Positions 20,097 to 30,269 of a DNA stretch of 64,000 bases are shown one piece after another. The position numbers and the translations under genes are program-made. Positions within the stretch are counted from its first letter, which is position 1. Every line of letters begins with the position of its first letter. The DNA is taken from NCBI RefSeq assembly GCF_008369325.1, contig NZ_VOBI01000010.1:1-64000 (forward strand), in the 5' to 3' direction. The notes below the pieces were generated by a model that saw only the letters and a list, made by a program, of their open reading frames with translations, was not told the DNA's origin and searched no databases. Source of the stretch: Pseudomonas sp. ANT_H12B (GTDB lineage Bacteria > Pseudomonadota > Gammaproteobacteria > Pseudomonadales > Pseudomonadaceae).

Positions 20097-20993
20097 ATGA
20101 CCGCCATCGTTTCCCCCACCTACATCGGGCGCTTTGCCCCCACGCCCAGTGGACATCTGCATTTCGGTTCGCTGGTCGCAGCGCTGGCCTCGTACCTCGA
20201 CGCACGCTCGGTGGGTGGTCGCTGGCTGATGCGCATGGAAGATCTCGATCCGCCACGGGAAGAATCCGGTGCTCAAACGGCGATCCTTAATGCCCTGGAA
20301 AGCTACGGTTTCGAGTGGGATGGCGAAATGGTCCGACAGAGCGACCGGCACGAGGCTTACGCCGAAGTGCTCAATCGCCTGTTCAATCACGGCCTGGCCT
20401 ACGCTTGCACCTGTTCGCGCAAACAATTGGAGCCGTATCACGGGATTTATCCGGGCCTGTGCCGCAATGCCGGGCATGGCACCGAAGACGCCGCGATTCG
20501 CCTGCGCGTACCGGAACTGGAATACCACTTCATCGACCGGGTTCAAGGCGAATTCCGCCAGCATCTGGGCCGGGAGGTCGGCGATTTCGTCATCCGCCGC
20601 CGTGATGGGCTCTACGCCTATCAGTTGGCCGTAGTACTCGATGACGCCTGGCAAGGTATCACCGACATCGTGCGTGGCGCCGACCTGCTCGACTCCACCC
20701 CACGTCAGCTCTACCTGCAAGAGTTGCTCGGCCTGCCGCAGCCGCGTTATCTGCATATCCCGCTGATTACCCAGCCCGACGGCAACAAACTCGGCAAGTC
20801 CTATCGCTCGCCGCCGCTGGCCGAAGATCAGGCAACACCTTTGTTGCTGCGTGCGTTGCGCGCACTGGGGCAGAATCCGGGCGCCGAACTGGCTTACGCC
20901 ACACCACGGGAAGTGTTGAACTGGGGCATCGCCCACTGGGATGCCCTGTTGATCCCGCGCACACTCAACCTGCCCGAAGCGCAACTACAGTGA
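20097..20993 (+). CDS. gluQ: Glutamyl-Q tRNA(Asp) synthetase
   Basis: GluQ (298 aa) attaches glutamate to queuosine-34 of tRNA-Asp. It is a truncated glutamyl-tRNA synthetase lacking the anticodon domain. The HIGH-like motif is PTPSGHLHFGS, and the KMSKS-like motif is NKLGKSYRSP. A zinc site is seen as CTCSRKQ...CRNAG. Its position just after dksA is the conserved dksA-gluQ arrangement. The dksA terminator lies between them, as reported for other gamma-proteobacteria. Confidence 0.95.
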   Translation: MTAIVSPTYIGRFAPTPSGHLHFGSLVAALASYLDARSVGGRWLMRMEDLDPPREESGAQTAILNALESYGFEWDGEMVRQSDRHEAYAEVLNRLFNHGLAYACTCSRKQLEPYHGIYPGLCRNAGHGTEDAAIRLRVPELEYHFIDRVQGEFRQHLGREVGDFVIRRRDGLYAYQLAVVLDDAWQGITDIVRGADLLDSTPRQLYLQELLGLPQPRYLHIPLITQPDGNKLGKSYRSPPLAEDQATPLLLRALRALGQNPGAELAYATPREVLNWGIAHWDALLIPRTLNLPEAQLQ

Positions 20994-21070
20994 TCGTACT
21001 TGCAGTGGCGCGCCCATCCGTTACCATCGCCGCACGTTTTCGGGCACGCGCATAAAAAAGAGAGGCCGGG

Positions 21071-21247
21071 ATGTACATCTATCGCTTGGTCCTGCTTCTG
21101 GTAGTGGGGATTTATCTGTTCTCCCCGGCCATCATGGATTGGTGGATCGACGCCACTGGCGCTTGGTATCGCCCTTATCTGCTCTGGCTGATTCTGATCG
21201 TCGTGACCTTCATCCTGCAGAGCCAAAAAGATGCCGATGAGCTTTAG
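21071..21247 (+). CDS. cbrX: CbrX, small membrane protein overlapping cbrA
   Basis: A 58-residue frame (MYIYRLVLLLVVGIYLF... ending QKDADEL) with two hydrophobic segments. Its 3' end overlaps the cbrA start by 17 bases in another frame, so translation of cbrA is probably coupled to it. A small cbrX frame before cbrA is described in P. putida. The upstream GAGGCCGGG-type site supports translation. Its molecular role is unknown. Confidence 0.85.
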   Translation: MYIYRLVLLLVVGIYLFSPAIMDWWIDATGAWYRPYLLWLILIVVTFILQSQKDADEL

Positions 21248-24185
21248 CCTGACCCAGATGATCCTGATCAGCGCCGCCTACCTGGCGGTGCTGTTCGGCG
21301 TAGCCTGGGTCAGCGAACGGGGCATGATCCCCCGGGCGATCATTCGCCACCCGCTGACGTACACCCTGTCGCTGGGCGTTTACGCCAGTGCGTGGGCGTT
21401 TTACGGCACGGTGGGCCTGGCTTATCAGTACGGCTACGGCTTTTTGTCCAGCTATCTAGGCGTCTCCGGGGCGTTTTTGCTGGCACCGGTGTTGCTGTAC
21501 CCGATCCTGAAGATCACCCGCACCTATCAGCTATCGTCCCTGGCCGATCTGTTCGCCTTCCGCTTTCGCAGCACGTGGGCCGGCGCACTGACCACGATCT
21601 TCATGCTGATCGGCGTGCTGCCGCTGCTGGCGTTGCAGATTCAGGCGGTGGCCGACTCCATCGGCATCCTCACCCGCGAGCCGGTGCAACATCGCGTGGC
21701 CCTGAGCTTCTGCGCACTGATTACGCTGTTCACGATTTTCTTTGGCTCGCGCCACATCGCTACTCGCGAGAAACATGAAGGACTGGTATTCGCGATTGCC
21801 TTCGAGTCGGTGATCAAATTGATCGCCATCGGCGGCGTCGGCCTGTATGCCCTTTATGGTGTGTTCGACGGCCCGCAACAGCTGGAACTGTGGCTGCTGC
21901 AAAACCAGACCGCCCTCGCCGCCCTGCACACACCTTTGCAGGAAGGCCCATGGCGCACGCTGCTGCTGGTGTTCTTCGCTTCGGCGATCGTGATGCCGCA
22001 CATGTACCACATGACGTTTACCGAAAACCTCAACCCGCGCTCGCTGGTCAGTGCGAGCTGGGGCTTGCCGCTGTTCCTGCTGTTGATGAGCCTGGCTGTC
22101 CCGCTGATTCTCTGGGCCGGCCTGAAGCTGGGCGCTACCACCAACCCGGAATACTTCACACTGGGCATCGGCATCGCTGCCAACAGCAAGGCCCTGGCGC
22201 TATTGGCCTATGTTGGCGGATTGTCGGCGGCCAGCGGACTGATCATCGTGACCACGCTGGCGTTGTCCGGGATGGCGCTGAACCATTTGGTGCTGCCGCT
22301 CTATCAGCCGCCGGCCGAAGGCAACATCTACCGCTGGTTGAAGTGGACGCGTCGGGCGCTGATCGTCGCGATCATCATGGCCGGTTACGGTTTCTATCTG
22401 CTGCTGGGCGCGGAACAAGACTTGGCCAACCTCGGCATCGTGGCGTTTGTGGCTACATTGCAATTCCTGCCGGGCGTGCTGTCGGTGCTGTATTGGCCGA
22501 CCGCCAACCACCGCGGCTTCATCGCCGGTTTGCTCGCGGGGATTCTGGTGTGGCTGGTGACCATGCTGTTGCCGTTGGTGGGCAATCTGCAAGGCTTCTA
22601 CATTCCGCTGCTGAACATGATCTACGTGCTGGACGACACCAGTTGGCACATGGCGGCGATTGCCTCTCTGGCCGCCAACGTGCTGATGTTCACCCTGATC
22701 TCGCTGTTCACCAATGCCAGCAGCGAAGAGGCCAGTGCCGCCGAAGCCTGCGCCGTGGACAACGTGCGTCGTCCGCAACGCCGCGAGCTGCACGCCGCTT
22801 CGCCCCAGGAATTCGCCACGCAGCTCGCAAAACCATTGGGTGCCAAGGCTGCGCAGAAAGAAGTCGAACAGGCCCTGCGCGACCTCTACCTGCCTTTCGA
22901 TGAACGCCGGCCATACGCCTTGCGCCGTTTGCGCGACCGTATCGAAGCCAACCTCTCCGGTCTGATGGGGCCGAGTGTGGCTCAGGACATGGTCGAGACA
23001 TTCCTGCCATATAAGGCCGGCGGCGAAAACTACGTCACTGAAGACATCCACTTCATCGAAAGTCGCCTCGAGGATTACCACTCGCGCCTGACCGGCCTTG
23101 CCGCCGAACTCGATGCCCTGCGTCGCTATCACCGCCAGACCTTGCAGGAATTGCCGATGGGCGTCTGCTCGCTGGCCAAGGACCAGGAAATCCTCATGTG
23201 GAACAAGGCCATGGAAGAGCTGACCGGAATTGCCGCGCAGCGTGTGGTCGGTTCGCGCCTGAGCACCATCGCCGATCCGTGGAAAGAGCTGCTGCAAGGC
23301 TTCATTAATCTACCGGACGAGCATTTGCACAAACAGCACCTGGCCCTCGATGGTCAGACCCGCTGGCTGAACCTGCACAAAGCGGCGATCGACGAACCGC
23401 TCGCACCGGGCAACAGTGGCTTGGTACTGCTGGTCGAAGACCTGACCGAAACCCAAATGCTCGAAGACAAACTGGTGCACTCCGAGCGCCTGGCCAGCAT
23501 CGGTCGACTCGCCGCCGGCGTGGCCCATGAAATCGGCAACCCGATCACCGGCATCGCCTGCCTGGCGCAGAACCTGCGCGAAGAGCGCGAAGACGATGGT
23601 GAGTTGAAGGAGATCAGTGGGCAGATTCTTGAGCAGACCAAACGTGTGTCACGCATCGTTCAGTCGCTGATGAGCTTTGCCCATGCCGGCAGTCATCAGC
23701 ACAACGACGAGCCCGTCTGTCTGGCCGAAGTGGCCCAGGATGCCATCGGTTTGCTGGCCCTGAACCGACGCAATTTCGAAGTGCAGTTCTACAACCTGTG
23801 CGACCCCGATCACTGGGTTGAAGGCGATCCGCAGCGGCTCGCCCAAGTACTGATCAACCTGCTCTCAAACGCCCGTGACGCCTCGCCTCCCGGCAGCGCG
23901 GTGCGGGTCAAAAGCGAAGCCGGCGAACACACGGTCGATTTGATCGTCGAAGACGAAGGCAGCGGAATTCCGAAGAACATCATGGATAGATTGTTCGAAC
24001 CTTTCTTCACCACCAAGGATCCTGGCGAAGGCACCGGTCTGGGCCTTGCACTGGTCTATTCCATCGTTGAAGAGCATTATGGACAAATCACCATCGACAG
24101 CCCGGCTGATGTACAAAGCCAACGCGGCACCCGTATCCGGGTGACCTTGCCGCGTCATGTCGAAGCGACGTCCGCTGTGAACTGA
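21231..24185 (+). CDS. cbrA: Sensor histidine kinase CbrA with SLC5-like transporter domain
   Basis: CbrA (984 aa) senses carbon/nitrogen state and phosphorylates CbrB. Residues 1-about 500 form a sodium/solute-symporter-like domain with about 13 membrane segments ([32 protein letters not shown]). A STAC linker and a PAS domain ([15 protein letters not shown]) follow, then the HisKA domain with phospho-acceptor His766 ([12 protein letters not shown]) and the HATPase motifs [17 protein letters not shown] and GTGLGLALV. The MPMSF start overlaps cbrX. It forms an operon with cbrB 22 bp downstream. In P. putida and P. fluorescens the domain can transport histidine. Confidence 0.97.
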   Translation: MPMSFSLTQMILISAAYLAVLFGVAWVSERGMIPRAIIRHPLTYTLSLGVYASAWAFYGTVGLAYQYGYGFLSSYLGVSGAFLLAPVLLYPILKITRTYQLSSLADLFAFRFRSTWAGALTTIFMLIGVLPLLALQIQAVADSIGILTREPVQHRVALSFCALITLFTIFFGSRHIATREKHEGLVFAIAFESVIKLIAIGGVGLYALYGVFDGPQQLELWLLQNQTALAALHTPLQEGPWRTLLLVFFASAIVMPHMYHMTFTENLNPRSLVSASWGLPLFLLLMSLAVPLILWAGLKLGATTNPEYFTLGIGIAANSKALALLAYVGGLSAASGLIIVTTLALSGMALNHLVLPLYQPPAEGNIYRWLKWTRRALIVAIIMAGYGFYLLLGAEQDLANLGIVAFVATLQFLPGVLSVLYWPTANHRGFIAGLLAGILVWLVTMLLPLVGNLQGFYIPLLNMIYVLDDTSWHMAAIASLAANVLMFTLISLFTNASSEEASAAEACAVDNVRRPQRRELHAASPQEFATQLAKPLGAKAAQKEVEQALRDLYLPFDERRPYALRRLRDRIEANLSGLMGPSVAQDMVETFLPYKAGGENYVTEDIHFIESRLEDYHSRLTGLAAELDALRRYHRQTLQELPMGVCSLAKDQEILMWNKAMEELTGIAAQRVVGSRLSTIADPWKELLQGFINLPDEHLHKQHLALDGQTRWLNLHKAAIDEPLAPGNSGLVLLVEDLTETQMLEDKLVHSERLASIGRLAAGVAHEIGNPITGIACLAQNLREEREDDGELKEISGQILEQTKRVSRIVQSLMSFAHAGSHQHNDEPVCLAEVAQDAIGLLALNRRNFEVQFYNLCDPDHWVEGDPQRLAQVLINLLSNARDASPPGSAVRVKSEAGEHTVDLIVEDEGSGIPKNIMDRLFEPFFTTKDPGEGTGLGLALVYSIVEEHYGQITIDSPADVQSQRGTRIRVTLPRHVEATSAVN

Positions 24186-24207
24186 GACCGTCGAGAGTAT
24201 CGAATCA

Positions 24208-25644
24208 ATGCCGCACATTTTGATCGTCGAAGACGAAACAATTATCCGCTCCGCCTTGCGCCGCCTGCTGGAACGTAACCAGTACCAGGTGAGCGAAGCC
24301 GGTTCAGTGCAGGAAGCACAAGAACGCTTCACTATTCCCACGTTCGACCTGATCGTCAGCGACCTGCGTCTGCCTGGCGCGCCTGGCACCGAGTTGATCA
24401 AACTCGGCCAGGGCACTCCAGTGCTGATCATGACCAGCTACGCCAGCCTGCGTTCGGCCGTTGACTCGATGAAGATGGGCGCGGTGGATTACATCGCCAA
24501 GCCTTTCGATCACGACGAAATGCTCCAGGCCGTTGCGCGCATCCTGCGTGACCGGCAATCGGTGCAAGCCAGCGGTGAACCGGTCGCCGGCAAAGCTACC
24601 AATGGCGCCGCGAAACCGGGTGTCGATAACAGCAACGGCGAAATCGGCATCATCGGCTCCTGCCCGCCGATGCAGGATCTGTACAGCAAGATCCGCAAAG
24701 TCGCGCCGACCGATTCCAATGTCCTGATCCAGGGTGAGTCCGGCACCGGTAAAGAACTGGTGGCGCGCGCCCTGCATAACCTGTCCAAACGCGCCAAGGC
24801 GCCGATGATTTCGGTGAACTGCGCCGCCATTCCGGAAAGCCTGATCGAGTCCGAACTGTTCGGCCACGAAAAAGGCGCGTTCACTGGCGCCAGCGCCGGG
24901 CGTGCCGGTCTGGTAGAAGCGGCGGACGGCGGTACGTTGTTCCTCGATGAAATCGGCGAACTGCCACTGGAAGCCCAGGCTCGCCTGCTGCGTGTATTGC
25001 AGGAAGGCGAAATTCGTCGGGTGGGTTCGGTACAGTCGCAGAAAGTCGATGTACGCCTGATCGCCGCGACTCACCGGGACCTCAAGAGCCTGGCGAAGAT
25101 CGGCCAGTTCCGTGAAGACTTGTATTACCGCCTCCACGTGATCGCCCTGAAACTGCCGGCCTTGCGCGAGCGCGGTGCGGACGTCAATGAAATCGCCAAT
25201 GCCTTCCTGGCGCGGCAGAGCGCGCGGGTCAACCGCACCGATCTGAAATTCGCCCCGGATGCCGAGCAAGCGATTCGTCATTACACCTGGCCGGGTAACG
25301 TCCGTGAGCTGGAAAACGCCGTCGAGCGCGCGGTCATCCTGTGCGAGAGCCCGGAGATTTCTGCCGAGCTGTTGGGGATCGACATCGAACTGAGCGATCT
25401 GGACGATGACGATTTCATCGGCCTGCCCCCACAACAGGGCAGCGCCGCCGGTAACAACAGCCATGAGCCGACCGAAGACTTGTCGCTGGAAGACTACTTC
25501 CAGCACTTCGTTCTCGAGCATCAGGACCACATGACCGAAACCGAGTTGGCGCGCAAACTCGGTGTCAGCCGCAAATGCCTGTGGGAACGCCGTCAGCGCC
25601 TGGGCATTCCGCGACGCAAGACCGGAGTGGCCAGCGAGAGCTGA
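24208..25644 (+). CDS. cbrB: NtrC-family sigma54 response regulator CbrB
   Basis: CbrB (478 aa) activates sigma54 promoters, above all crcZ. The receiver domain has the phospho-acceptor Asp52 (VSDLRLPG). The AAA+ domain has Walker A (GESGTGKE), the sigma54-contact loop (GAFTGAS) and Walker B ([12 protein letters not shown]). The C-terminal Fis-type helix-turn-helix is [18 protein letters not shown] terminator and the crcZ control region follow. Confidence 0.97.
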   Translation: MPHILIVEDETIIRSALRRLLERNQYQVSEAGSVQEAQERFTIPTFDLIVSDLRLPGAPGTELIKLGQGTPVLIMTSYASLRSAVDSMKMGAVDYIAKPFDHDEMLQAVARILRDRQSVQASGEPVAGKATNGAAKPGVDNSNGEIGIIGSCPPMQDLYSKIRKVAPTDSNVLIQGESGTGKELVARALHNLSKRAKAPMISVNCAAIPESLIESELFGHEKGAFTGASAGRAGLVEAADGGTLFLDEIGELPLEAQARLLRVLQEGEIRRVGSVQSQKVDVRLIAATHRDLKSLAKIGQFREDLYYRLHVIALKLPALRERGADVNEIANAFLARQSARVNRTDLKFAPDAEQAIRHYTWPGNVRELENAVERAVILCESPEISAELLGIDIELSDLDDDDFIGLPPQQGSAAGNNSHEPTEDLSLEDYFQHFVLEHQDHMTETELARKLGVSRKCLWERRQRLGIPRRKTGVASES

Positions 25645-25690
25645 ACCGTGCCTGTCTGATGGGCGGGTAACACGTGACTTTGTGAAAAAA

Positions 25691-25718
25691 CTGTTACCTC
25701 AGCTTTTTCACGTAACAG
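25691..25718 (+). promoter_or_regulatory. Probable CbrB-binding palindrome upstream of crcZ
   Basis: CTGTTAC and GTAACAG arms are separated by 14 bp, centred about 138 bp before the crcZ start. This fits the TGTTAC-N12/14-GTAACA type of site that I recall for CbrB. Another GTAACA lies at 25667-25672. The right arm abuts the cbrB terminator. Confidence 0.7.
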
Positions 25719-25721
25719 AAG

Positions 25722-25756
25722 CCGGGGCTTACGGTAACGAAGCCCCGGTTTTTTTT
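25722..25756 (+). terminator. cbrB terminator
   Basis: A 9-bp perfect stem CCGGGGCTT/AAGCCCCGG is followed by eight T. Confidence 0.93.
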
Positions 25757-25814
25757 GGCCTCTGAAAACCTCACCTTCCGGCCTAACCCCTTGTTTTGCT
25801 GGGCCTCGCAAAAG

Positions 25815-25831
25815 TTGGCACGCACCCTGCT
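25815..25831 (+). promoter_or_regulatory. Sigma54 promoter of crcZ
   Basis: TTGGCACGCACCCTGCT fits the -24/-12 consensus, with GG (25817-25818) and GC (25829-25830) ten bases apart. Transcription would start near 25842. Confidence 0.88.
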
Positions 25832-25841
25832 ATATGTTTAG

Positions 25842-26210
25842 TACAAGAACAATAACAAGCAATGCACAAGACAATAAAAATAAGACGTATCGACTCACGC
25901 ACAATAAAAACAAGACGGCGAGAGGCGCAGCTAACTGATTCTTTTGGAGAGGCGTTGTATTTGGGGCTTGCCCCACGACCAGGCCGAGAACAACAAAAAC
26001 TGTCCTAAGACAGAGCCTGAACTGGTTGGATCGCAAGATCACTGCAACACAGCGACCAAAGCAATCCGTTTGCTCTTGGCTCCCGATTGGGAGGGTCATG
26101 AAGGAAAAACTTCATGGCGAGGGCACTTAACAAAAACAAAAAGCCCGAATCAAAAATAAAAATAGAGCATGCAACTACTTTCTTGGGGAGCTTCGGCTCC
26201 CCTTGTAGTT
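25842..26210 (+). ncRNA. crcZ: CrcZ, Hfq/Crc-sequestering small RNA
   Basis: CrcZ lies between cbrB and pcnB, as in other pseudomonads, and relieves carbon catabolite repression by titrating Hfq-Crc. Six A-rich catabolite-activity motifs of the AAnAAnAA type are visible near 25848, 25871, 25901, 25990, 26128 and 26150. It ends at a GGGGAGC-TTCG-GCTCCCC hairpin (26185-26202) followed by TTGTAGTTT. The length is about 370 nt, close to known CrcZ. Both ends are inferred from the promoter and the hairpin. Confidence 0.92.
26185..26210 (+). terminator. crcZ terminator hairpin
   Basis: A 7-bp GC-rich perfect stem with a TTCG tetraloop. The T-tail is interrupted (TTGTAGTTT). Confidence 0.8.
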
Positions 26211-26354
26211 TCTGGCGTTTAGACGCGCCAATCGACAGCCCCTTCAAGCGCTTGCGCAGCTTCCTACACCATCCCCTGACTAAATGCTAGAATCCCCGCC
26301 CATCATGCGGTCATTCTTCGTTATGGCCGAACATTCCTTCAAACAGTGCATCCC

Positions 26355-27755
26355 ATGCTGAAGAAGTTGTTCCAGTCATTCCGTTCTCCCAAGCGTCATA
26401 CGCAACACATCCGCAGCACGCCTGAAGTGCTCAATAGCGGCCAACATTCGCTGCAAAAGGCGCAATTCAGTCGTTACGCGGTGAACATCGTCGAACGCCT
26501 GCAGAACGCCGGTTACCAGGCTTACCTGGTTGGTGGCTGTGTGCGTGACATGCTCCTCGGCATCACGCCGAAGGATTTCGACGTTGCCACCAGTGCAACC
26601 CCCGAACAGGTTCGTGCCGAGTTCCGCAACGCGCGGATCATCGGTCGTCGCTTCAAACTGGTGCACATCCACTTTGGCCGCGAAATCATTGAAGTCGCGA
26701 CCTTCCGCGCCAATCACCCGCAAAACGATGAAGAGGAAGACAGCAACCAGTCTTCCCGTAACGAAAGCGGGCGCATCCTGCGCGATAACGTCTACGGCAC
26801 GCTGGAAGAAGACGCGCAACGTCGCGACTTCACCATCAACGCCCTGTATTACGATCCGGTCAGCGAGCGCATCCTCGACTACGCCAACGGCGTACACGAC
26901 ATTCGCAATCACCTGATCCGCCTGATCGGCGATCCAAAGCAACGCTACCAGGAAGACCCGGTGCGGATGCTGCGGGCCGTACGTTTTGCCGCCAAGCTGA
27001 ATTTCGGTATCGAGAAACACAGCGCCGCGCCAATCCGCGACCTGGCACCGATGCTGCGCGAGATCCCGTCGGCTCGCCTGTTCGAAGAAGTCCTCAAGCT
27101 GTTCCTCTCCGGCCATGCCGCGGACACCTTCGAGATGCTCGTCGACCTGCAGTTGTTCGATCCGCTGTTCCCGGCCAGTGCCGAGGCGCTGGAATACAAC
27201 CCGACGTACACCCACACGCTGATCAGCGAAGCCCTGATCAACACCGACCTGCGGATCAAGCAGAACAAACCGGTGACCCCGGCGTTCCTGTTTGCTGCCC
27301 TGCTCTGGCCTGCCCTGCCGGCCCGCGTACTTCGTTTGCAAGAACGTGGCATGCCGCCGATTCCGGCGATGCAGGAAGCGGCGCACGAGCTGATTGCCGA
27401 ACAGTGCCAGCGCATCGCGATTCCGAAACGCTTCACCATGCCGATCCGCGAAATCTGGGACATGCAGGAGCGCTTGCCACGACGCAGTGGCAAACGTGCC
27501 GACCTGTTGCTGGACAACCCACGGTTCCGCGCCGGTTACGACTTCCTGCTGCTACGTGAAAGCGCCGGTGAGCAAACCGATGGCCTGGGCGAATGGTGGA
27601 CGGACTATCAGGACGCCAACGACAGTGAGCGCCGCGACATGATCCGCGACCTCAGCGGCAAGGATGACGGCACCGGTGCTCCACGCAAACGTCGCCGCAG
27701 TGGCGGAGCCAAGCGCAAACGCGCAGCCGGCGCACCGAGCACCACGGGCGAGTAA
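26355..27755 (+). CDS. pcnB: Poly(A) polymerase I
   Basis: PcnB (466 aa) adds 3' poly(A) tails that trigger RNA decay. The nucleotidyltransferase motif is LVGGCVRDMLLG followed by KDFDVAT, and RRDFTINALYYD and QRYQEDPVRMLRAVRFA distinguish the polyadenylase subgroup. The C-terminal tail is Lys/Arg-rich (KRRRSGGAKRKRAAG), typical of PcnB. I start it at ATG MLKKLF. A GTG three codons earlier is possible. It begins an operon with folK, 3 bp downstream. Confidence 0.95.
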   Translation: MLKKLFQSFRSPKRHTQHIRSTPEVLNSGQHSLQKAQFSRYAVNIVERLQNAGYQAYLVGGCVRDMLLGITPKDFDVATSATPEQVRAEFRNARIIGRRFKLVHIHFGREIIEVATFRANHPQNDEEEDSNQSSRNESGRILRDNVYGTLEEDAQRRDFTINALYYDPVSERILDYANGVHDIRNHLIRLIGDPKQRYQEDPVRMLRAVRFAAKLNFGIEKHSAAPIRDLAPMLREIPSARLFEEVLKLFLSGHAADTFEMLVDLQLFDPLFPASAEALEYNPTYTHTLISEALINTDLRIKQNKPVTPAFLFAALLWPALPARVLRLQERGMPPIPAMQEAAHELIAEQCQRIAIPKRFTMPIREIWDMQERLPRRSGKRADLLLDNPRFRAGYDFLLLRESAGEQTDGLGEWWTDYQDANDSERRDMIRDLSGKDDGTGAPRKRRRSGGAKRKRAAGAPSTTGE

Positions 27756-27758
27756 TTC

Positions 27759-28244
27759 ATGGAACGCATCTACATCGGCATGGGCAGCAATCTGGCTGAC
27801 CCCGCCGAACAATTGCGCAGCGCCGTCGATGCGCTGGCGCAGTTGCCGCAGACCGAACTGATCGGTGTTTCCGGGTTTTATCAGAGCGACTCGCTGCTGC
27901 CCGGCCAGCCGCGTTACACCAACGCGGTTGCCGCCCTCGACAGCACGCTCCCGCCGCTGGAGTTGCTTGATGCACTGCAAGCCATAGAGAACGGACAGGG
28001 CCGCGAACGCCTTGAACGTTGGGGCCCGCGTACGCTGGATCTCGACATCGTGCTGTTTGGTGATCGGCTGATCGACGAACCTCGCCTCAAGGTGCCTCAC
28101 TACCACCTGCAGGAACGAGCTTTCGTGCTCTATCCTCTGGCCGAACTGGCGCCTGCGGATTTGCGTCTGGCCGATGGTCGCAGCCTGAGTGATTTGCTCA
28201 CTGCCTGCCCGTTCGTCGGCCTGGAACGCCTCCCTCAAAATTGA
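27759..28244 (+). CDS. folK: 2-amino-4-hydroxy-6-hydroxymethyldihydropteridine pyrophosphokinase
   Basis: HPPK (161 aa) transfers pyrophosphate from ATP to the pterin in folate synthesis. Family motifs are present: GMGSNLADP, GFYQSDSLLPGQPRYTNAV and the signature RWGPRTLDLDIVLFGD with its metal-binding aspartates. It lies in the pcnB-folK-panB-panC cluster. Confidence 0.95.
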   Translation: MERIYIGMGSNLADPAEQLRSAVDALAQLPQTELIGVSGFYQSDSLLPGQPRYTNAVAALDSTLPPLELLDALQAIENGQGRERLERWGPRTLDLDIVLFGDRLIDEPRLKVPHYHLQERAFVLYPLAELAPADLRLADGRSLSDLLTACPFVGLERLPQN

Positions 28245-28254
28245 CAAAAATCCC

Positions 28255-28346
28255 CTGTGGGAGCGAGCCTGCTCGCGAAAGCGGTGGATCAGTCGGCATC
28301 AATGCTGAATGACACACCGCTATCGCGAGCAGGCTCGCTCCCACAG
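28255..28346. repeat. REPIN: two inverted 24-bp REP copies
   Basis: CTGTGGGAGCGAGCCTGCTC... (28255-28278) recurs as its exact reverse complement at 28323-28346, 44 bp apart. This is the REP doublet arrangement spread by RAYT transposases in P. fluorescens genomes. Confidence 0.9.
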
Positions 28347-28390
28347 GTATTTTGTGTCGGGCATAAGATCTGCGTCTGCTGAATCGCATC

Positions 28391-28431
28391 AGTTACCCCG
28401 GTAACACCCGCGACGTAACAACGCGGTAACA
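28391..28431 (+). promoter_or_regulatory. GTAACA cluster upstream of panB
   Basis: A palindrome GTTACC-CC-GGTAAC (28392-28405) is followed by two more GTAACA words (28415, 28426). They precede a possible promoter (TTGACT 28439-28444, then GACTAT 17 bp on). An operator for the panBC transcript is possible. The regulator is unknown. Confidence 0.4.
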
Positions 28432-28611
28432 CATGCAATTGACTTCCCGAGTTCTCCTCACGACTATAGGCGTCCCGCTGCCGCCAACACGGCATTGAAG
28501 GGCGCAATTCAGGCCTTAAAAGCACGACAACAGACCGTGCGCCTGTATTTAACGAAGAATCACGCGCGTTACTCGCAGTAGTTTCCACAGCGCCTGAATG
28601 AGGAACTTTTC

Positions 28612-29412
28612 ATGCCAGCCATCACCCTGACCACTCTGCAAGGTCTCAAGCAAAAAGGTGAAAAAATCACCATGCTGACCTGCTATGACGCGACCTTCGC
28701 CCACGCCTGCAATGAGGCTGGCGTCGAAGTGCTGTTGGTGGGCGACTCCCTCGGCATGGTTTTGCAAGGTCACGACAGCACCCTGCCGGTCACCACTGCT
28801 GAAATGGCTTACCACGTGGCGTCCGTCAAACGCGGCAACACCGACGCGTTGATCCTCGCCGATCTGCCCTTCATGGCCTACGCCACCACCGAACAAGCCA
28901 TGACCAATAGCGCACTGTTGATGCAGGCCGGTGCCCACATGGTCAAGGTTGAAGGCGCGCTGTGGCTGGCGGACTCGATCCGTCTGCTGGCCGAACGCGG
29001 TATCCCGGTGTGCGCGCACATGGGGCTGACGCCACAATCGGTGAATATTCTGGGCGGTTACAAAGTCCAGGGCCGAAGCGAGAACCAGGCACGGCAGATG
29101 CGCGCCGATGCCATCGCCCTGGAACAGGCGGGTGCAGCCATGCTGTTGCTCGAGTGCGTACCGAGTGAACTGGCCCAGGAAATCACCCAGGCGGTGGGTA
29201 TCCCGGTGATCGGCATCGGCGCCGGCAGCGCCACCGATGGCCAGGTACTGGTTCTTCACGACATGCTCGGCCTGTCGATCACTGGCCGTGTGCCGAAGTT
29301 CGTAAAGAACTTCATGGCCGGGCAACAAAACATTCAAGCGGCGCTTGGTGCGTACGTCACTGAAGTCAAAGCGGCGACTTTCCCAGGTATCGAACACGGA
29401 TTCTCTGCATGA
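28612..29412 (+). CDS. panB: 3-methyl-2-oxobutanoate hydroxymethyltransferase
   Basis: PanB (266 aa) makes ketopantoate from 2-oxoisovalerate, starting pantothenate synthesis. The Mg-binding and substrate motifs are [24 protein letters not shown] and [19 protein letters not shown] ribosome site precedes the ATG. The stop overlaps the panC start by four bases. Confidence 0.96.
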   Translation: MPAITLTTLQGLKQKGEKITMLTCYDATFAHACNEAGVEVLLVGDSLGMVLQGHDSTLPVTTAEMAYHVASVKRGNTDALILADLPFMAYATTEQAMTNSALLMQAGAHMVKVEGALWLADSIRLLAERGIPVCAHMGLTPQSVNILGGYKVQGRSENQARQMRADAIALEQAGAAMLLLECVPSELAQEITQAVGIPVIGIGAGSATDGQVLVLHDMLGLSITGRVPKFVKNFMAGQQNIQAALGAYVTEVKAATFPGIEHGFSA

Positions 29413-30269
29413 ACACCGTAAAAACCGTACGCGAACTGCGGGCCGCCGTGGCCCGCGCCCGCAGCGAAGGCAAGCGCATCGGCTTCGTACCGACCATGGG
29501 CAACCTTCACAGCGGGCATATCGCGCTGATTACCAAAGCCACTCAACGGGTGGATTTCGTGGTCGCGAGCATTTTCGTCAACCCGCTGCAGTTCGGCGCC
29601 GGCGAAGACCTCGACAAATACCCGCGCACCCTCGCGGCCGATCAGGAACAACTGCTCCAGGCCGGTTGCCACTTGCTGTTCGCGCCAACCGTCGAAGAAA
29701 TGTACCCCGACGGCATGACCGGCCAGACCCGCGTCAGCGTTCCCCAACTCTCCGAAGGCCTGTGCGGTGCCAGCCGTCCCGGTCATTTCGAAGGTGTGGC
29801 GACGGTGGTCACCAAGCTGTTCAACATGGTCCAGCCGGATCTTGCGATCTTCGGCCAGAAAGATTTCCAGCAACTGGCGGTGATCCGCGCCCTGGTGCAT
29901 GACCTGAACATGCCGATTCAGATCATCGGCGAGCCAACAGTGCGTGCGGCCGACGGCCTGGCGCTGTCGTCGCGCAATGGTTTCCTCAGCGAAGAACAGC
30001 GGGCCGTTGCGCCAGCTGTGTATCGCGGTTTGAACCAGATCAGCGACGTGATCAAACAGGGTGATCGCGATTACCCGGCGTTGATCGACGCACAGATCAA
30101 GCAGCTCGAAGCGGCTGGTTTGCGCACCGACTACCTGGAAATCCGCCATGCGCTGACCTTGCGTCCGGCGACTCCCGAAGATCGGGACCTGGTGATTCTG
30201 GTAGCGGCGTTCCTGGGGACTACGCGGTTGATCGACAACCTGCACCTGAACCTCGACGCACCCGCTTAA
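29409..30269 (+). CDS. panC: Pantothenate synthetase
   Basis: PanC (286 aa) joins pantoate and beta-alanine using ATP. Conserved parts are [14 protein letters not shown] (HIGH-like), [12 protein letters not shown] and DFQQLAVIR, plus LSSRNGFLS near residue 180. It is coupled to panB by ATGA overlap. No panD follows before pgi. Confidence 0.96.
   Translation: MNTVKTVRELRAAVARARSEGKRIGFVPTMGNLHSGHIALITKATQRVDFVVASIFVNPLQFGAGEDLDKYPRTLAADQEQLLQAGCHLLFAPTVEEMYPDGMTGQTRVSVPQLSEGLCGASRPGHFEGVATVVTKLFNMVQPDLAIFGQKDFQQLAVIRALVHDLNMPIQIIGEPTVRAADGLALSSRNGFLSEEQRAVAPAVYRGLNQISDVIKQGDRDYPALIDAQIKQLEAAGLRTDYLEIRHALTLRPATPEDRDLVILVAAFLGTTRLIDNLHLNLDAPA

Noticed and set aside
25842..26250. Short open frames inside the crcZ region on both strands
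   Set aside because: The A-rich motifs, sigma54 promoter and terminator show a non-coding RNA. The frames have no ribosome sites.
28255..28346. Inverted repeats considered as insertion-sequence ends or a CRISPR unit
   Set aside because: There is no transposase, and the core sequence matches REP elements found at several other places in the window. Spacing and number do not fit CRISPR.
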